Assembly (NCBI RefSeq): GCF_002929215.1
Contig: NZ_PJII01000012.1
Coordinates: 1 to 64,000, forward strand
Direction: 5' to 3'
Length of the DNA: 64,000 bases
Origin: Arthrobacter sp. ZGTC412
GTDB lineage: Bacteria; Actinomycetota; Actinomycetes; Actinomycetales; Micrococcaceae
The notes below the pieces were generated by a model. The model was not told where the DNA came from. It saw only the letters and a program-made list of their open reading frames with translations, and did not search any database. Shown in pieces: positions 1 to 9,600 of this stretch. Position 1 is the first letter of the stretch; every line of letters begins with the position of its first letter. Made by a program: the position numbers and the translations under genes.

Positions 1-257
1 ATGAGGGCCAGGATGGCCGGGAACGATCCGAAGGTGACCGGTAAGACTCAGGCGAGAGCCGCCGTCGTACGCTCCAGAGCCACGGGCGGAACTGGTCCCA
101 GCCCGCGTAAGCACGCCGGTAGAACCGCCGGACTCCGCAAGCTGATCCCCAATGGCTTCCATAGGACAACTCTGCCAAAGACCACTGACAAAAGTGCCTG
201 CAACAACCGCTATGTGGATAACCTGCAGCTCCCGCTGTCGGGTGCCCACCAAGGCGG
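1..257. other. Left-edge stretch without a supported gene
   Basis: No reading frame here looks like a real protein. The plus-strand frame that is open across it has the Arg/Ser/Thr-rich composition of an antisense shadow. A short minus-strand frame runs off the left edge but shows no motif I recognise. It may be intergenic or the tail of a gene lying further left. Confidence 0.4.
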
Positions 258-575
258 TCAGCGCGCAGGAACTTCCTCGGAATCCGACATACGTGGTTCC
301 TTCTGCCACGGCCACCGACCCGTGATTTCCAGCTCCAACGAGAAGCTCAGGAACGTCCGGATCAGCACAATCATGGCCAGGACTCCCACGCTTTCGAACG
401 TCGGCGTGACAGCCACGGTGCGGATGGCGTCGGCCGCCACCAGGAGTTCGAGGCCCAGCAGGATGGACCTGCCCAACAGCTGCCGGTAAAGGCGGTAGGT
501 GCTGAGGCTTTCAGCCCCCGCCGGCAAGTTGCGCGGCTGGTGTCCGCGGAGTGCCAACGGAATGGAAACCAGCAC
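258..575 (-). CDS. DUF1622 family membrane protein, possibly N-terminally short
   Basis: A 105-residue protein. The stretch GRSILLGLELLVAADAIRTV, followed by LIVLIRTFLSFSLELEI and GRWPW, is the typical core of DUF1622 integral membrane proteins; their function is unknown. Two hydrophobic segments are visible, at about residues 34-50 and 62-80. The start used is GTG. In-frame upstream there is only VIG and then a stop, so the N-terminal membrane helix usual for the family is reduced to a short remnant (VSIPLAL). Either this copy is truncated or a base change has cut off the first helix. It lies downstream of the SDR gene on the same strand with a gap of about 90 bp. Confidence 0.6.
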   Translation of the reverse strand: MLVSIPLALRGHQPRNLPAGAESLSTYRLYRQLLGRSILLGLELLVAADAIRTVAVTPTFESVGVLAMIVLIRTFLSFSLELEITGRWPWQKEPRMSDSEEVPAR

Positions 576-665
576 CCCTATGACCCTGCCTCACTCGCGT
601 CGCATCAAAGTTGCTGGCGTCCAGGTGACAGCCTAAGAGCTGATACCCGCGGGAAAGGCGACAAC

Positions 666-1526
666 CTACGGGTGCCGGACCCCGTTCCCGGCAAGAATGT
701 CACGGTAGCCCTCGCGGAACGACGGAAAGTTGAACTCGAAGCCAGTGCCGCGCAGGAGCTGGTTGCGGCACCGCTTGTTGCCGCCGCGCGCGGGCCCTGC
801 GTCTCCCACAGGCGGCTCGGCCAGGCCCATCTCGGTGGCCAGGAAACGGAGTACGGTGCCGAGGTCGGCGGGTTCGTCGTCAACACCAACATAAACGGGC
901 GCCAGTTCGAGAGGCATGGCGGCGAGATGGACTATCGCGGCGGCAGCGTCGTCGCGATGGATACGGTTGGTGTACCGGACATCTTCGGGAATGATGGCTG
1001 AACCGCCGCGCACCTGGTCGATCAAACGGGTCCTGCCCGGGCCGTATATGCCGCCAAGCCGGAGCGAGGCCCACGTCGTCCCGGTCCCCTCAAACCTGGC
1101 ATGCAGGAGTTCTTCGGCCTCCAGAAGGACCCGCCCGGAGAACCCGCCCGGAAACGCCGCCGTACCCTCATCAACCCAGCCGCCGCCGGCGTCACCATAA
1201 ACAGCGGTAGAGGAGACAAAGAGCACCCGCTCAGGTGTCACGCCGTCGCGCTCCAACGCGTCAAGGACATTGGCGAGGCCCCGCACGTACGCGCCCCGGT
1301 AGGCGTCCTCCGTTGGTGAGTCGGCGGCTACGGCTATGACGACGGCGGTGGTGTCCTCAGGCACCAGTGGAAGGTTGGGTGCGCTCAGGTCAGCCGCCAC
1401 CCCTTCGATAGCGGGCGGCAGCTTTGCAGGGGAGCGGCGCCAGCCGACGACCCGGTTACCCCGGGCAGCGAACCGCAACCCGGCTTCTGTTCCCAGGTCA
1501 CCGCAGCCGGCCAGGAGGATTGTCAT
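666..1526 (-). CDS. NAD(P)-dependent SDR/epimerase-like protein (YeeZ type)
   Basis: A 286-residue Rossmann-fold protein. It opens with the dinucleotide-binding loop GCGDLGTEAG at residues 7-16, has the strand-end VLFVSSTAVYGD around residue 105 (S and Y of an extended-SDR active site), and LRLGGIYGPGR further on. These features fit atypical extended SDRs annotated as NAD-dependent epimerase/dehydratase, related to YeeZ; substrate unknown. The start ATG lies 3 bp after the stop of the upstream MSMEG_6728-family gene, so the two are probably cotranscribed. The ribosome site is weak (AGGG very close to ATG), which would fit translational coupling. Confidence 0.8.
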   Translation of the reverse strand: MTILLAGCGDLGTEAGLRFAARGNRVVGWRRSPAKLPPAIEGVAADLSAPNLPLVPEDTTAVVIAVAADSPTEDAYRGAYVRGLANVLDALERDGVTPERVLFVSSTAVYGDAGGGWVDEGTAAFPGGFSGRVLLEAEELLHARFEGTGTTWASLRLGGIYGPGRTRLIDQVRGGSAIIPEDVRYTNRIHRDDAAAAIVHLAAMPLELAPVYVGVDDEPADLGTVLRFLATEMGLAEPPVGDAGPARGGNKRCRNQLLRGTGFEFNFPSFREGYRDILAGNGVRHP

Positions 1527-1529
1527 GCC

Positions 1530-2444
1530 CTACGGTGCCTGCACCGGGAAGAACACGCGTGGATCCTGAAGAAGCGCCGGGTAAGCGAAGGCGGACCGGT
1601 CGATGATCTCGGTGACGTTGAAGTTCCTGCCGAACCTGCCGTCGTCGAGCGTGATGGGCCGCCCCACCACCTGCCCGACTGCAAACTTCGTGCCGTGCTC
1701 GAAAGGGACGGCGACGGGCGTTTTTCCGGGGAGCGTGGAGAAGGCTTCCTCCTGCGCCAGGCGCTTGCGCGTGGGCTTCTTCACCAGCTGTTTCGGCGGT
1801 GCCTTCCGGGGCTGCTTTGAGGGGCGGCGGGATGAGTCCTCGACGTAAACAGGGGTGTAATCGTCATCGGCATCCGTAGCGGCGGCAGCGGTGAAACCAT
1901 GCACCGGCGGCAGTGCCACCGTGTCCAGTGACTGGGGATCAACGTCGTGATGCGGCGAGCGGAGGATCCAGAGAATGTCTCCCTCGGGTTCCTGCGGCAG
2001 GAACTCGTGCTTGGGCTCGGGCCAGAGGTAGTCCATGTCCGGAATCGCGTCCGCAAAGACGGAGCTGTAGAACTTCGGTTCCTTGCGCACCAGCTTGGAG
2101 CGGTGGCTGCGGTGGAAGTCCTCATCTCCAAGCCACGGCGGCATCGGAATTTTCGAGGCGTAATCCGGGTGCGCTGCCTGCGGCGCGAACTCGGTGATAT
2201 TCGCGCGGGTCTTGTCCGGGTGCCCGCGCTCGGTCCACTCGTCCACCATCGCCAGCCCGTACATGGTCAGAGCGGGCACGTAGCCCATCCACATCCGGAT
2301 GGCCGGGTGGGTCTGCCAGCCGTATCCGGGTATCACCAGTGCGCGGAGCGTCTGCAGGGCCTCGACACGCTGCTTGCCGAGCCGGGCAGTATCCAAGGAA
2401 GCGGCGCTCTGCCGGAAATCGGGGTACGGGAGGAAGGTTTGCAT
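1530..2444 (-). CDS. MSMEG_6728 family protein
   Basis: A 304-residue protein beginning MQTFLPYPDFRQSAASLD and containing ARLGKQRVEALQTL and GWQTHPAIRMWMGY, the conserved N-terminal block of the actinobacterial MSMEG_6728 family. From memory this block resembles pyrimidine-dimer glycosylase/endonuclease V-like proteins, but no activity can be read from the sequence. The C-terminal third (about residues 190-260) is low complexity and Lys/Arg/Pro-rich, then a compact basic domain follows. The in-frame open region extends 30 codons further upstream, but the family start at MQTFLP is preferred. First gene of a two-gene unit with the SDR. Confidence 0.75.
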   Translation of the reverse strand: MQTFLPYPDFRQSAASLDTARLGKQRVEALQTLRALVIPGYGWQTHPAIRMWMGYVPALTMYGLAMVDEWTERGHPDKTRANITEFAPQAAHPDYASKIPMPPWLGDEDFHRSHRSKLVRKEPKFYSSVFADAIPDMDYLWPEPKHEFLPQEPEGDILWILRSPHHDVDPQSLDTVALPPVHGFTAAAATDADDDYTPVYVEDSSRRPSKQPRKAPPKQLVKKPTRKRLAQEEAFSTLPGKTPVAVPFEHGTKFAVGQVVGRPITLDDGRFGRNFNVTEIIDRSAFAYPALLQDPRVFFPVQAP

Positions 2445-2600
2445 CCCTTCAGTCTGACGGCAGCCGGCGGATGTGCCAATTGCAGTGCCCGGCACCACAG
2501 AAGCGCCACCAAAAAGTTCACATCGTGGACCCATGCATACACCAGGTGGACAGAACCACTAAGATCACCGCAACCACCCCAGCGTTCTGGAAGCCCTCTC

Positions 2601-3191
2601 ATGACAACTACACCTGAAAACCCCGCCGGAAACACACACTCCTTCGCGCCCCGCTACGGGCAGATGCTGAGTCCGGAAGCTAAGGGCATCCTGGTCCTTG
2701 ACGAATTTACCCTTGACCCCGAAGCCGCCCGCAAGGAGCAGCATGGCTTCCGCGCGGGCATGGCCGCCGTCGCCACCACCGTGCAACGCATCGCCGCGTT
2801 GCGCGTGGTGATCGCGGCCGTTGCCATCGCGAATCTGCCGCTGTTCCTTCTCTCCAGCGGATGGTGGATTTACGCCGTCTCACTCACCCTCGTCGTCGGC
2901 GTTCACGCCGCGGTCACCTGGCTGAACCGCCATGAGCCGAGGCTGAAGCAGCGGTCGGCGCTGGAGCTGCACCTGCACCGCGAACGCAGCGCCAACTACC
3001 GCAAGGTCCGCGACGCCGTGAAGTACATGATTGACACTCCCAGCCGGATGAATGAGCACCTCTACCTGGAGCTCCTGGCCGCGAAACGCGTGGCCCTCAA
3101 CCTGGCACACGGCACCGTTGCCCTGCTGGACACGAGCGACGATTCGGCCTGGAAGGTGCGCATCGTCCGCGAGTTGCCCGTAGCCAGCTAA
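2601..3191 (+). CDS. Hypothetical two-TM membrane protein
   Basis: A 196-residue protein, start ATG preceded by GGAAG. A hydrophilic N-terminus of about 65 residues is followed by two adjacent hydrophobic segments (about 70-88 VVIAAVAIANLPLFLLS and 92-108 WIYAVSLTLVVGVHAAV), then a basic, probably helical cytoplasmic tail of about 85 residues rich in Arg/Glu/Leu. No family recognised. It is divergent from the MSMEG_6728/SDR pair, with about 155 bp between the starts, and is followed by a strong hairpin terminator. Confidence 0.7.
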   Translation: MTTTPENPAGNTHSFAPRYGQMLSPEAKGILVLDEFTLDPEAARKEQHGFRAGMAAVATTVQRIAALRVVIAAVAIANLPLFLLSSGWWIYAVSLTLVVGVHAAVTWLNRHEPRLKQRSALELHLHRERSANYRKVRDAVKYMIDTPSRMNEHLYLELLAAKRVALNLAHGTVALLDTSDDSAWKVRIVRELPVAS

Positions 3192-3220
3192 GGCATCCGG
3201 CTACAACAACTTAAAGAAGT

Positions 3221-3266
3221 ACGACGCCGGCCCGCCCCTTGTGGGGGCGCGCCGGCGTCGTTCTTT
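3221..3266 (+). terminator. Strong hairpin terminator
   Basis: The arms at 3221-3238 and 3243-3261 pair over about 17 bp (ACGACGCCGGC with GCCGGCGTCGT, plus CCGCCCC with GGGGGCG), with a TTGT loop and a TTCTTT run after it. It closes the membrane-protein gene and lies between convergent genes, so it may work in both directions. Confidence 0.85.
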
Positions 3267-3353
3267 GGTCAACGGAATTTGTCTATCGCCGACCGATTGG
3301 GGAGCCCTTGCGGGCTCGGGCACTAGCGTGCCATCGTTCTCGCGGGAAGGGGT

Positions 3354-4198
<845 letters not shown>

Positions 4199-6775
4199 CT
4201 AAGACATAGCGCGGGCGTTATCAAATCGAGATTTTTCTGGGCGTTGGCTGGTGCTTTCCTGACGGAGTGCCGCAGCCAGGTAGGGGGCGGTGCGGCTTTC
4301 AGGGGACTGCGCGACGACGGCGGGTGTCCCGGTTGCCATGATCTGCCCGCCTTTGTCCCCGCCTGACGGTCCGAGATCGATCACCCAGTCGGCGCCGGCC
4401 ACCACTGCCATCTCGTGCTCAACAACCACCACCGAGTTTCCGGCCTCCACCAGGCCGTGGAGTTGCGCCATCAGCAGTTCCACATCGGCGGGGTGCAGGC
4501 CGGTGGTTGGTTCGTCCAACAGGTATAGGGTGTGCCCGCGTTGGGCCCGCTGAAGCTCGGTGGCCAGCTTGATGCGCTGCGCCTCCCCGCCCGAAAGCTC
4601 CGTGGCCGGCTGCCCTAGCCGAAGATAGCCGAGCCCAACGTCCTGCAGGCTCTTGAGGCTCCGCGCCGCGGCAGGGACATGGGCCAGGAACTCCCCTGCC
4701 ATGTCCACCGTCATGGCCAGCACTTCGGCGACGTTCCGGCCGCGGTACTCCACCTCAAGCGTTTCCGGGTTGTAGCGGGACCCGGCGCATTCAGGACAGG
4801 GGCCGTAGCTGCCGGGCAGGAAGAGCAGTTCGACTGCAACAAAGCCCTCGCCCTGGCAGGTCTCACAGCGCCCGCCGGCTACGTTGAAGGAGAACCTGCC
4901 GGCACCGAAGCCGCGCACCCTTGCCGACTCAGTGGCGGCAAATTCCTTGCGTACCGCGTCAAAAAGCCCCGTGTAGGTAGCGAGGTTGGAGCGCGGCGTC
5001 CGGCCGATGGGCTTCTGGTCTACAGTCACCAGGCGATCGATGTGGTGGCTTCCGGTGACGGTTCCCAGCGCCAAGGGTTCCGCTGCTTCATCGGGCTCGA
5101 CGGGCGTCTTGAGCCCGGAGCCCACAACTTCGCCCAGCACTCGGCTCACCAGGGTGGACTTGCCAGAACCTGAAACGCCGGTGACCGCAGTCAGGACGCC
5201 AAGGGGAAAACGCGCGTCCAATCCGCGCAGGTTGTGCCGGCTGACGTCTTTCAGCTCCAGCCATCCGGCGGGCTCCCGCGTGTGGTCCTTGCGCGCATCA
5301 CCAGGGACCAGCGGCAGGGCTTCGGCAAACAGGAAGGGCCTCGTGACAGATGCCTCGATACCGGCGAGCCCGTCCACGGGTCCGCTGTAGAGCACCTCGC
5401 CGCCGCCTTCGCCTGCGCGTGGGCCGACGTCCACCAGCCAGTCCGCCCTGCGGACCACATCCATGTTGTGCTCCACCACGAACACCGAGTTGCCGGAGGA
5501 CTTCAGTTGCTCCAGCACGTCCAGCAGGGGCTCGGCGTCGGCCGGGTGGAGCCCTGCAGACGGTTCGTCCAGCACGTAAATCACGCCGAAGAGGCCTGAA
5601 CGCAGTTGGGTGGCGATGCGGAGCCGCTGCATCTCGCCCGGCGACAAAGTGGGCGTGGCGCGGCCCATTGCGAGGTAACCGAGCCCGAGGTCCAGCAGGA
5701 CAGTGATGCGCTGAAGGAGGTCGCGGGTGATGGCCACGGCAACCTCGTTCGACTCACCGGAGACATGCGTGCGCGAGGCCGTGCCGGCGTCGTGCAACTG
5801 GGAGGTGGGACGGACGATCTCCGCAAGGTCCGCCATGGGAAGGCGGTTGAGTTCCGCGATGGTCCGGCCGGCAAACGTGACGGCCAAGGCCTCCGGCGTC
5901 AGCCCCGTGCCTGAACAGCGTGGGCACGGCCCCGACTCCATGAACGCAAGCACCCGCTCCCGCATGGAGGCGCTTTGCGAATCAGCCAGCGTATGGAGCA
6001 CGTAGCTCCTGGCGCTCCAGAACCGCCCCTTGTACGGTTTGGCCACTCGGTCGCGCTGGGGCGTCACCTCGACCACAGGCTGTTCCTCGGTGAAGAGGAT
6101 CCAGTCGCGGTGCTTCTTTGGCAGCTTGCGCCACGGAGTGTCGACGTCGTAACCCAGGTGGGTGAGGATGTCCCGCAGGTTCTTTCCCTGCCACGCGCCG
6201 GGCCAGGCAGCAATGGCGCCGTCGCGGATACTCAAGGACGGGTCCGGGACGAGCGAGGACTCAGTGACGGTGTGCGCGATGCCCAGGCCATGGCATTCCC
6301 GGCACGCCCCTGCCGCTGTGTTGGGGGAGAAGGCGTCCGAGTCCAACTGGGTGCTGCCGGCGGGATACGTGCCCGCGCGGGAAAAGAGCATGCGCAGGGA
6401 GTTGGAGAGCGTGGTGACCGTTCCCACCGTGGACCTGCTGCTGGGTGCGCCGCGGCGCTGTTGAAGCGCGACGGCGGGCGGCAGGCCGCTGATCAGCTCC
6501 ACCTTGGGATTGTGCCCCTGCTGGATAAGGCGGCGGGCATACGGGGCCACGGACTCAAAGAAGCGGCGCTGGGCCTCTGCGTAGATGGTGCCGAAAGCAA
6601 GTGACGACTTTCCGGAGCCGGAAACCCCGGTGAACGCCACGATCGCATCCCGTGGAACGTCAACGTCCACGTTGCGGAGGTTGTTCTCGCGGGCTCCGCG
6701 CACCCGGACAAAGCCGTCCGTTGCGTGAGCAGGAGCTGGATACTGCAGGTCATCAGCGTGCTTGGCATTCTGCAT
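4199..6775 (-). CDS. uvrA: UvrA-like excinuclease ATPase (UvrA2 type)
   Basis: An 858-residue ABC ATPase of the UvrA family with two nucleotide-binding halves. First Walker A is [14 protein letters not shown] (about residue 50) with signature [12 protein letters not shown]; second Walker A is [13 protein letters not shown] with signature [12 protein letters not shown]. Zinc-binding CxxC pairs are visible ([24 protein letters not shown] and CPECAG). It is roughly 100 residues shorter than housekeeping UvrA. UvrA2-class proteins characteristically lack the UvrB-interaction region, so a DNA-damage or drug-tolerance role without UvrB is likely (inference). ATG at 6775 is used; an in-frame ATG at 6811 would add 12 residues. 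Divergent from adenosine deaminase across 48 bp. Confidence 0.9.
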   Translation of the reverse strand: MQNAKHADDLQYPAPAHATDGFVRVRGARENNLRNVDVDVPRDAIVAFTGVSGSGKSSLAFGTIYAEAQRRFFESVAPYARRLIQQGHNPKVELISGLPPAVALQQRRGAPSSRSTVGTVTTLSNSLRMLFSRAGTYPAGSTQLDSDAFSPNTAAGACRECHGLGIAHTVTESSLVPDPSLSIRDGAIAAWPGAWQGKNLRDILTHLGYDVDTPWRKLPKKHRDWILFTEEQPVVEVTPQRDRVAKPYKGRFWSARSYVLHTLADSQSASMRERVLAFMESGPCPRCSGTGLTPEALAVTFAGRTIAELNRLPMADLAEIVRPTSQLHDAGTASRTHVSGESNEVAVAITRDLLQRITVLLDLGLGYLAMGRATPTLSPGEMQRLRIATQLRSGLFGVIYVLDEPSAGLHPADAEPLLDVLEQLKSSGNSVFVVEHNMDVVRRADWLVDVGPRAGEGGGEVLYSGPVDGLAGIEASVTRPFLFAEALPLVPGDARKDHTREPAGWLELKDVSRHNLRGLDARFPLGVLTAVTGVSGSGKSTLVSRVLGEVVGSGLKTPVEPDEAAEPLALGTVTGSHHIDRLVTVDQKPIGRTPRSNLATYTGLFDAVRKEFAATESARVRGFGAGRFSFNVAGGRCETCQGEGFVAVELLFLPGSYGPCPECAGSRYNPETLEVEYRGRNVAEVLAMTVDMAGEFLAHVPAAARSLKSLQDVGLGYLRLGQPATELSGGEAQRIKLATELQRAQRGHTLYLLDEPTTGLHPADVELLMAQLHGLVEAGNSVVVVEHEMAVVAGADWVIDLGPSGGDKGGQIMATGTPAVVAQSPESRTAPYLAAALRQESTSQRPEKSRFDNARAMS

Positions 6776-6823
6776 TGGTTCGACTCTAGTGGCGTTTCCG
6801 GCGGAGGGCATTATCCTGACCGG

Positions 6824-7885
6824 ATGGATAACTTTGCGGGCGGTACTGCCGCGCCTGAAACCGAACCTGTCGCAGTTGAGCCCGAGGTCCCCACCCGGCT
6901 TCTCCCGGTGGCGGAACTGCACCTCCATATCGAGGGGACACTTCAGCCGGAGCTGATCTTTGCTCTGGCGGAACGCAACGGCATCGCCCTGCCCTACAGC
7001 GGGTTGGAAGAACTCCGGGCACGCTACGAGTTCACCGACCTGCAGTCCTTCCTTGACCTGTACTACGCCAATATGGCCGTTCTGCAGACGGAACAGGACT
7101 TCGCCGACATGACCCGCGCCTACCTTGAGCGGGCCGCCGCGGCCGGCGTGCGGCACGCCGAAATCATGATGGACCCGCAGGCGCACATCTCCCGCGGCAT
7201 CCCTTTGGACACCTGCGTCAATGGCGTCGCCTCGGTCCTGGCGACGTCCGAGGAAGACTACGGGATCTCCACCATGCTTATCGCGGCGTTCCTGCGCGAT
7301 CTTTCCGAGGAGTCCGCGCTGGAGGTCCTGGACGGCCTGCTGGCCATGAACGCGCCCATCGGTGCGATCGGGCTGGACTCGGCAGAGGTGGGCAATCCGC
7401 CGTCGAAGTTTGAGCGGCTGTATGCCAAGGCGCGTGAGGCGGGGCTCCGGCTGACGGCGCACGCAGGCGAGGAGGGGCCGGCGTCGTACATTATTGAGGC
7501 CCTGGACATCCTCGGCGTGGAGCGCATCGACCACGGCATCCGCTGCATGGACGATCCTGACCTGGTGGAGCGCCTCGTGGACGCCCGGATTCCGCTGACC
7601 GTCTGCCCGTTGTCCAACGTCCGGCTGCGCGCCGTCGACACCCTGGCCGACCACCCCCTGCCCGCCATGCTCGCTGCGGGGCTCAACGTTTCCGTGAACT
7701 CGGACGATCCTGCCTACTTCGGCGGCTACGTGGATGACAACTTCACCCAGCTGGAAGCCGCCTTCGAACTCTCGGATTTCGACAAGGCGCGGCTGGCCGC
7801 AAACTCCATCCATTCGTCCTTCGCCTCCGAGGAGCGGAAGGCGGAACTGCTGGACGAACTGAACAGCGGAGAAGTCACGCACTGA
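6824..7885 (+). CDS. add: Adenosine deaminase
   Basis: A 353-residue metal-dependent deaminase of the amidohydrolase superfamily, converting adenosine (or adenine) to inosine (or hypoxanthine) in purine salvage. Visible active-site motifs in order: HLHIEGTL (two zinc-binding His), TAHAGEEGP (zinc His plus catalytic Glu), RIDHGIRC (catalytic His) and NSDDP (zinc Asp). The roughly 30-residue N-terminal tail before PVAELHLHIEG is Glu/Pro-rich. The family includes adenine deaminases that cannot be separated by eye. The start ATG has only a weak ribosome site. Divergent from the UvrA-like gene. Confidence 0.9.
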   Translation: MDNFAGGTAAPETEPVAVEPEVPTRLLPVAELHLHIEGTLQPELIFALAERNGIALPYSGLEELRARYEFTDLQSFLDLYYANMAVLQTEQDFADMTRAYLERAAAAGVRHAEIMMDPQAHISRGIPLDTCVNGVASVLATSEEDYGISTMLIAAFLRDLSEESALEVLDGLLAMNAPIGAIGLDSAEVGNPPSKFERLYAKAREAGLRLTAHAGEEGPASYIIEALDILGVERIDHGIRCMDDPDLVERLVDARIPLTVCPLSNVRLRAVDTLADHPLPAMLAAGLNVSVNSDDPAYFGGYVDDNFTQLEAAFELSDFDKARLAANSIHSSFASEERKAELLDELNSGEVTH

Positions 7886-8147
7886 CGCCGTTGTGTCTCA
7901 CGCAACAAGCGCGGGGTAATACCGCTAAACTGGGTGCCGCAGGCGTGTCTGGGACGTGCCGGGTGGCACCCATGTCAGCGCTCCGGGGTTGTGAAGCCAG
8001 CCCCAAAACCTGAGACCCCAGACTCACTTGCTGGAATGTCCGCTTAATAGTCGGTCACGACACGCAGAGTTAACCATTTCAAGTCGCGCGATTTAACGGG
8101 CAGTTGGCAAGATGCCTAAGACCGATCGCTTTTATAAAAGGGGAATC
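7886..8147 (+). promoter_or_regulatory. Long leader before the X25-domain gene
   Basis: A 262-bp noncoding stretch. It contains a perfect 8-bp inverted repeat, TGGGTGCC (7931-7938) and GGCACCCA (7965-7972), and a GGGG/CCCC pairing just after it (about 7993-8013). No tRNA, SRP RNA or known riboswitch core was recognised. It could be a structured 5' leader or a small RNA. The last 100 bp are AT-richer and likely hold a promoter. Confidence 0.3.
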
Positions 8148-9074
8148 ATGGCCAAGTCCACCGCAGAAAACACCTTCCTTCGACTCAAGACCGTGCTGGA
8201 TGTCCTGACCGAAGGTGTGTGGTCCGGCGATGCACTGAACGCGGGCGAGGTCCTCGCGGAGGCTACGGCACGCGTGCCGTTCAACGAGCACGAGGGCGAG
8301 CTGCTCAGCGGCGGCATTCCCCGTGGCCACAAGACGCTGACTTCAGCCACGGCCAAGCTGGTTAAGGCCGGCTGGCTGGTCAAGGGCCGCTCCGGCTGGA
8401 CCATCACCGAGGACGGCATGCGCGCCACGGTCGCCTACCCGGACGCGGTGTCCTTTGCCACCGCGCTCGACGCCGGCACCCCCGTTCCTGCCGACGTCCA
8501 GGTTCCTGCGGCTCCCGCAGGCTTCGTCCGCAGGACGAGCGCGGTTCCCCTGGCGGCAGTGCCGGCAGAGGCCGCTGCCAAGACGGAGACCAAGAAGGCC
8601 GCCGCGAAAAAGACTCCTGCGAAGAAGGCCGCTGCAGCCGTCGGCAAGGCAGCCAAGGTGATCGAGGACGCTGTCGAACCCGTTGTGAAGGCAGTGCGTG
8701 GCAAGTCGCCTGCCAAGACCTCGGGAGCCGAAAGTGCTGCTGAGCCGTTTGAGGACGCGGACGTCGAGACGCACCCGCAGCCCGAAGCCGTGGCTGTTGC
8801 AGGCGACTTCAACACCTTCCTCGGGGCGCCGGAGAACTGGGCGCCGCAGTACGACGAAGCCCAGATGGAGTTCGATTTCCTGGACCAGCTTTGGAAGAAG
8901 AGCGCCGAACTGCCTGCCGGCCACTACACCTTCAAGATCGCCCTGAACCGGTCCTGGGACGAGAACTACGGCGCCTTCGGCACCTTCGATGGCCCCAACC
9001 ACGAACTGCACCACGATGGCGGTACAGTTACCATCCGCTACAACCACAGCACCCGCGACATCACCATCAATTAA
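8148..9074 (+). CDS. Winged-helix plus Lys/Ala linker plus X25-type starch-binding-like domain protein
   Basis: A 308-residue protein of unusual make-up. Residues about 1-95 look like a winged-helix DNA-binding domain (FLRLKTVLDVLTEGVW, TLTSATAKLVKAGWLVKG, GWTITEDGMRA). Residues about 140-200 are a histone-H1-like Lys/Ala/Pro tract (KTETKKAAAKKTPAKKA). The C-terminus from about residue 218 (VAVAGDFNTFLGAPENWAP, LPAGHYTFKIALNRSWDENY, VTIRYNHSTRDI) matches the X25 module of pullulanases and related glycan-active proteins. No catalytic domain and no signal peptide are visible. A cytoplasmic DNA-binding sensor of glycogen or maltodextrin is one reading (inference). Start ATG with AAAGGGG upstream. 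Confidence 0.75.
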   Translation: MAKSTAENTFLRLKTVLDVLTEGVWSGDALNAGEVLAEATARVPFNEHEGELLSGGIPRGHKTLTSATAKLVKAGWLVKGRSGWTITEDGMRATVAYPDAVSFATALDAGTPVPADVQVPAAPAGFVRRTSAVPLAAVPAEAAAKTETKKAAAKKTPAKKAAAAVGKAAKVIEDAVEPVVKAVRGKSPAKTSGAESAAEPFEDADVETHPQPEAVAVAGDFNTFLGAPENWAPQYDEAQMEFDFLDQLWKKSAELPAGHYTFKIALNRSWDENYGAFGTFDGPNHELHHDGGTVTIRYNHSTRDITIN

Positions 9075-9086
9075 GTTCCCCGCTTG

Positions 9087-9152
9087 CCCAACTGACTCGC
9101 AGTTAACGTCGTGAAAGCACGTTTTCGGAGCGTTAACTGCGACTCAGTTGGG
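9087..9152. repeat. REP-like long inverted repeat
   Basis: Left arm 9087-9108 (begins CCCAACTGACTCGCAG) and right arm 9131-9152 are reverse complements at 21 of 22 positions. The loop contains a second small hairpin, CGTG-AAAG-CACG, at 9110-9121. It sits between two co-directional genes. The size, symmetry and intergenic position resemble REP/BIME or small MITE-type elements. No second copy was noticed in this window. It could also act as a terminator, but it lacks a T-run. Confidence 0.7.
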
Positions 9153-9183
9153 AGGGGACGGCGCTGACGCCCGGGAGGCACGC

Positions 9184-9522
9184 ATGGCGAGGCACACAGG
9201 TCCATCATCAGGGCTGCCCGATTCATCCGAGCCGTCCGAGGCTGATGCTGATTCGGTGCGGTTGACTGCCCGCGTCTTCGGCGTGGTGCAGGGTGTCGGC
9301 TTCCGCTTCTGGACTATGGGCAAGGCGGAGGAGCTGGGCCTCACCGGCGAGGTGAAGAATCTCGACGACGGTTCGGTCGCCCTGGTGGCTGAAGGGCCTC
9401 AGTGGAAGATCCACGAATTCAGGGCATGGCTGAACTCCGATGCAACCCCCGGCCGGGTGGAACGGGTGGAGGATTCCATGTCCTCGGCTGAGGGCAACTT
9501 CCGCGGTTTCAAGGCCCGCTAA
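9184..9522 (+). CDS. acyP: Acylphosphatase
   Basis: A 112-residue protein whose last about 90 residues are a full acylphosphatase domain: RLTARVFGVVQGVGFRFWTMGKAEELGL carries the phosphate-binding loop and catalytic Arg, and VKNLDDGSVALVAEG the catalytic Asn. It hydrolyses carboxyl-phosphate bonds such as acetyl phosphate and 1,3-bisphosphoglycerate. The N-terminal 25 residues are a Ser/Glu/Asp-rich extension. ATG at 9184 is preceded by GGGAGG; a TTG at 9148 would overlap the inverted repeat and is less likely. Confidence 0.9.
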   Translation: MARHTGPSSGLPDSSEPSEADADSVRLTARVFGVVQGVGFRFWTMGKAEELGLTGEVKNLDDGSVALVAEGPQWKIHEFRAWLNSDATPGRVERVEDSMSSAEGNFRGFKAR

Positions 9523-9600
9523 CCCTGGTCACGCGGGCTTGCCGCACGAGTGTTGGCATTATCAGGTTCACGCGGGCTTGCCTCGTACCGTCTGGCAACT

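Noticed and set aside
6757-6823. LexA/SOS box between the UvrA-like and adenosine deaminase genes
   Set aside because: Only one half-site (TCGAAC) is recognisable; the second half does not match.
9075-9183. TTG start of acylphosphatase at 9148
   Set aside because: It would begin inside the inverted repeat; ATG at 9184 has a proper GGGAGG site.
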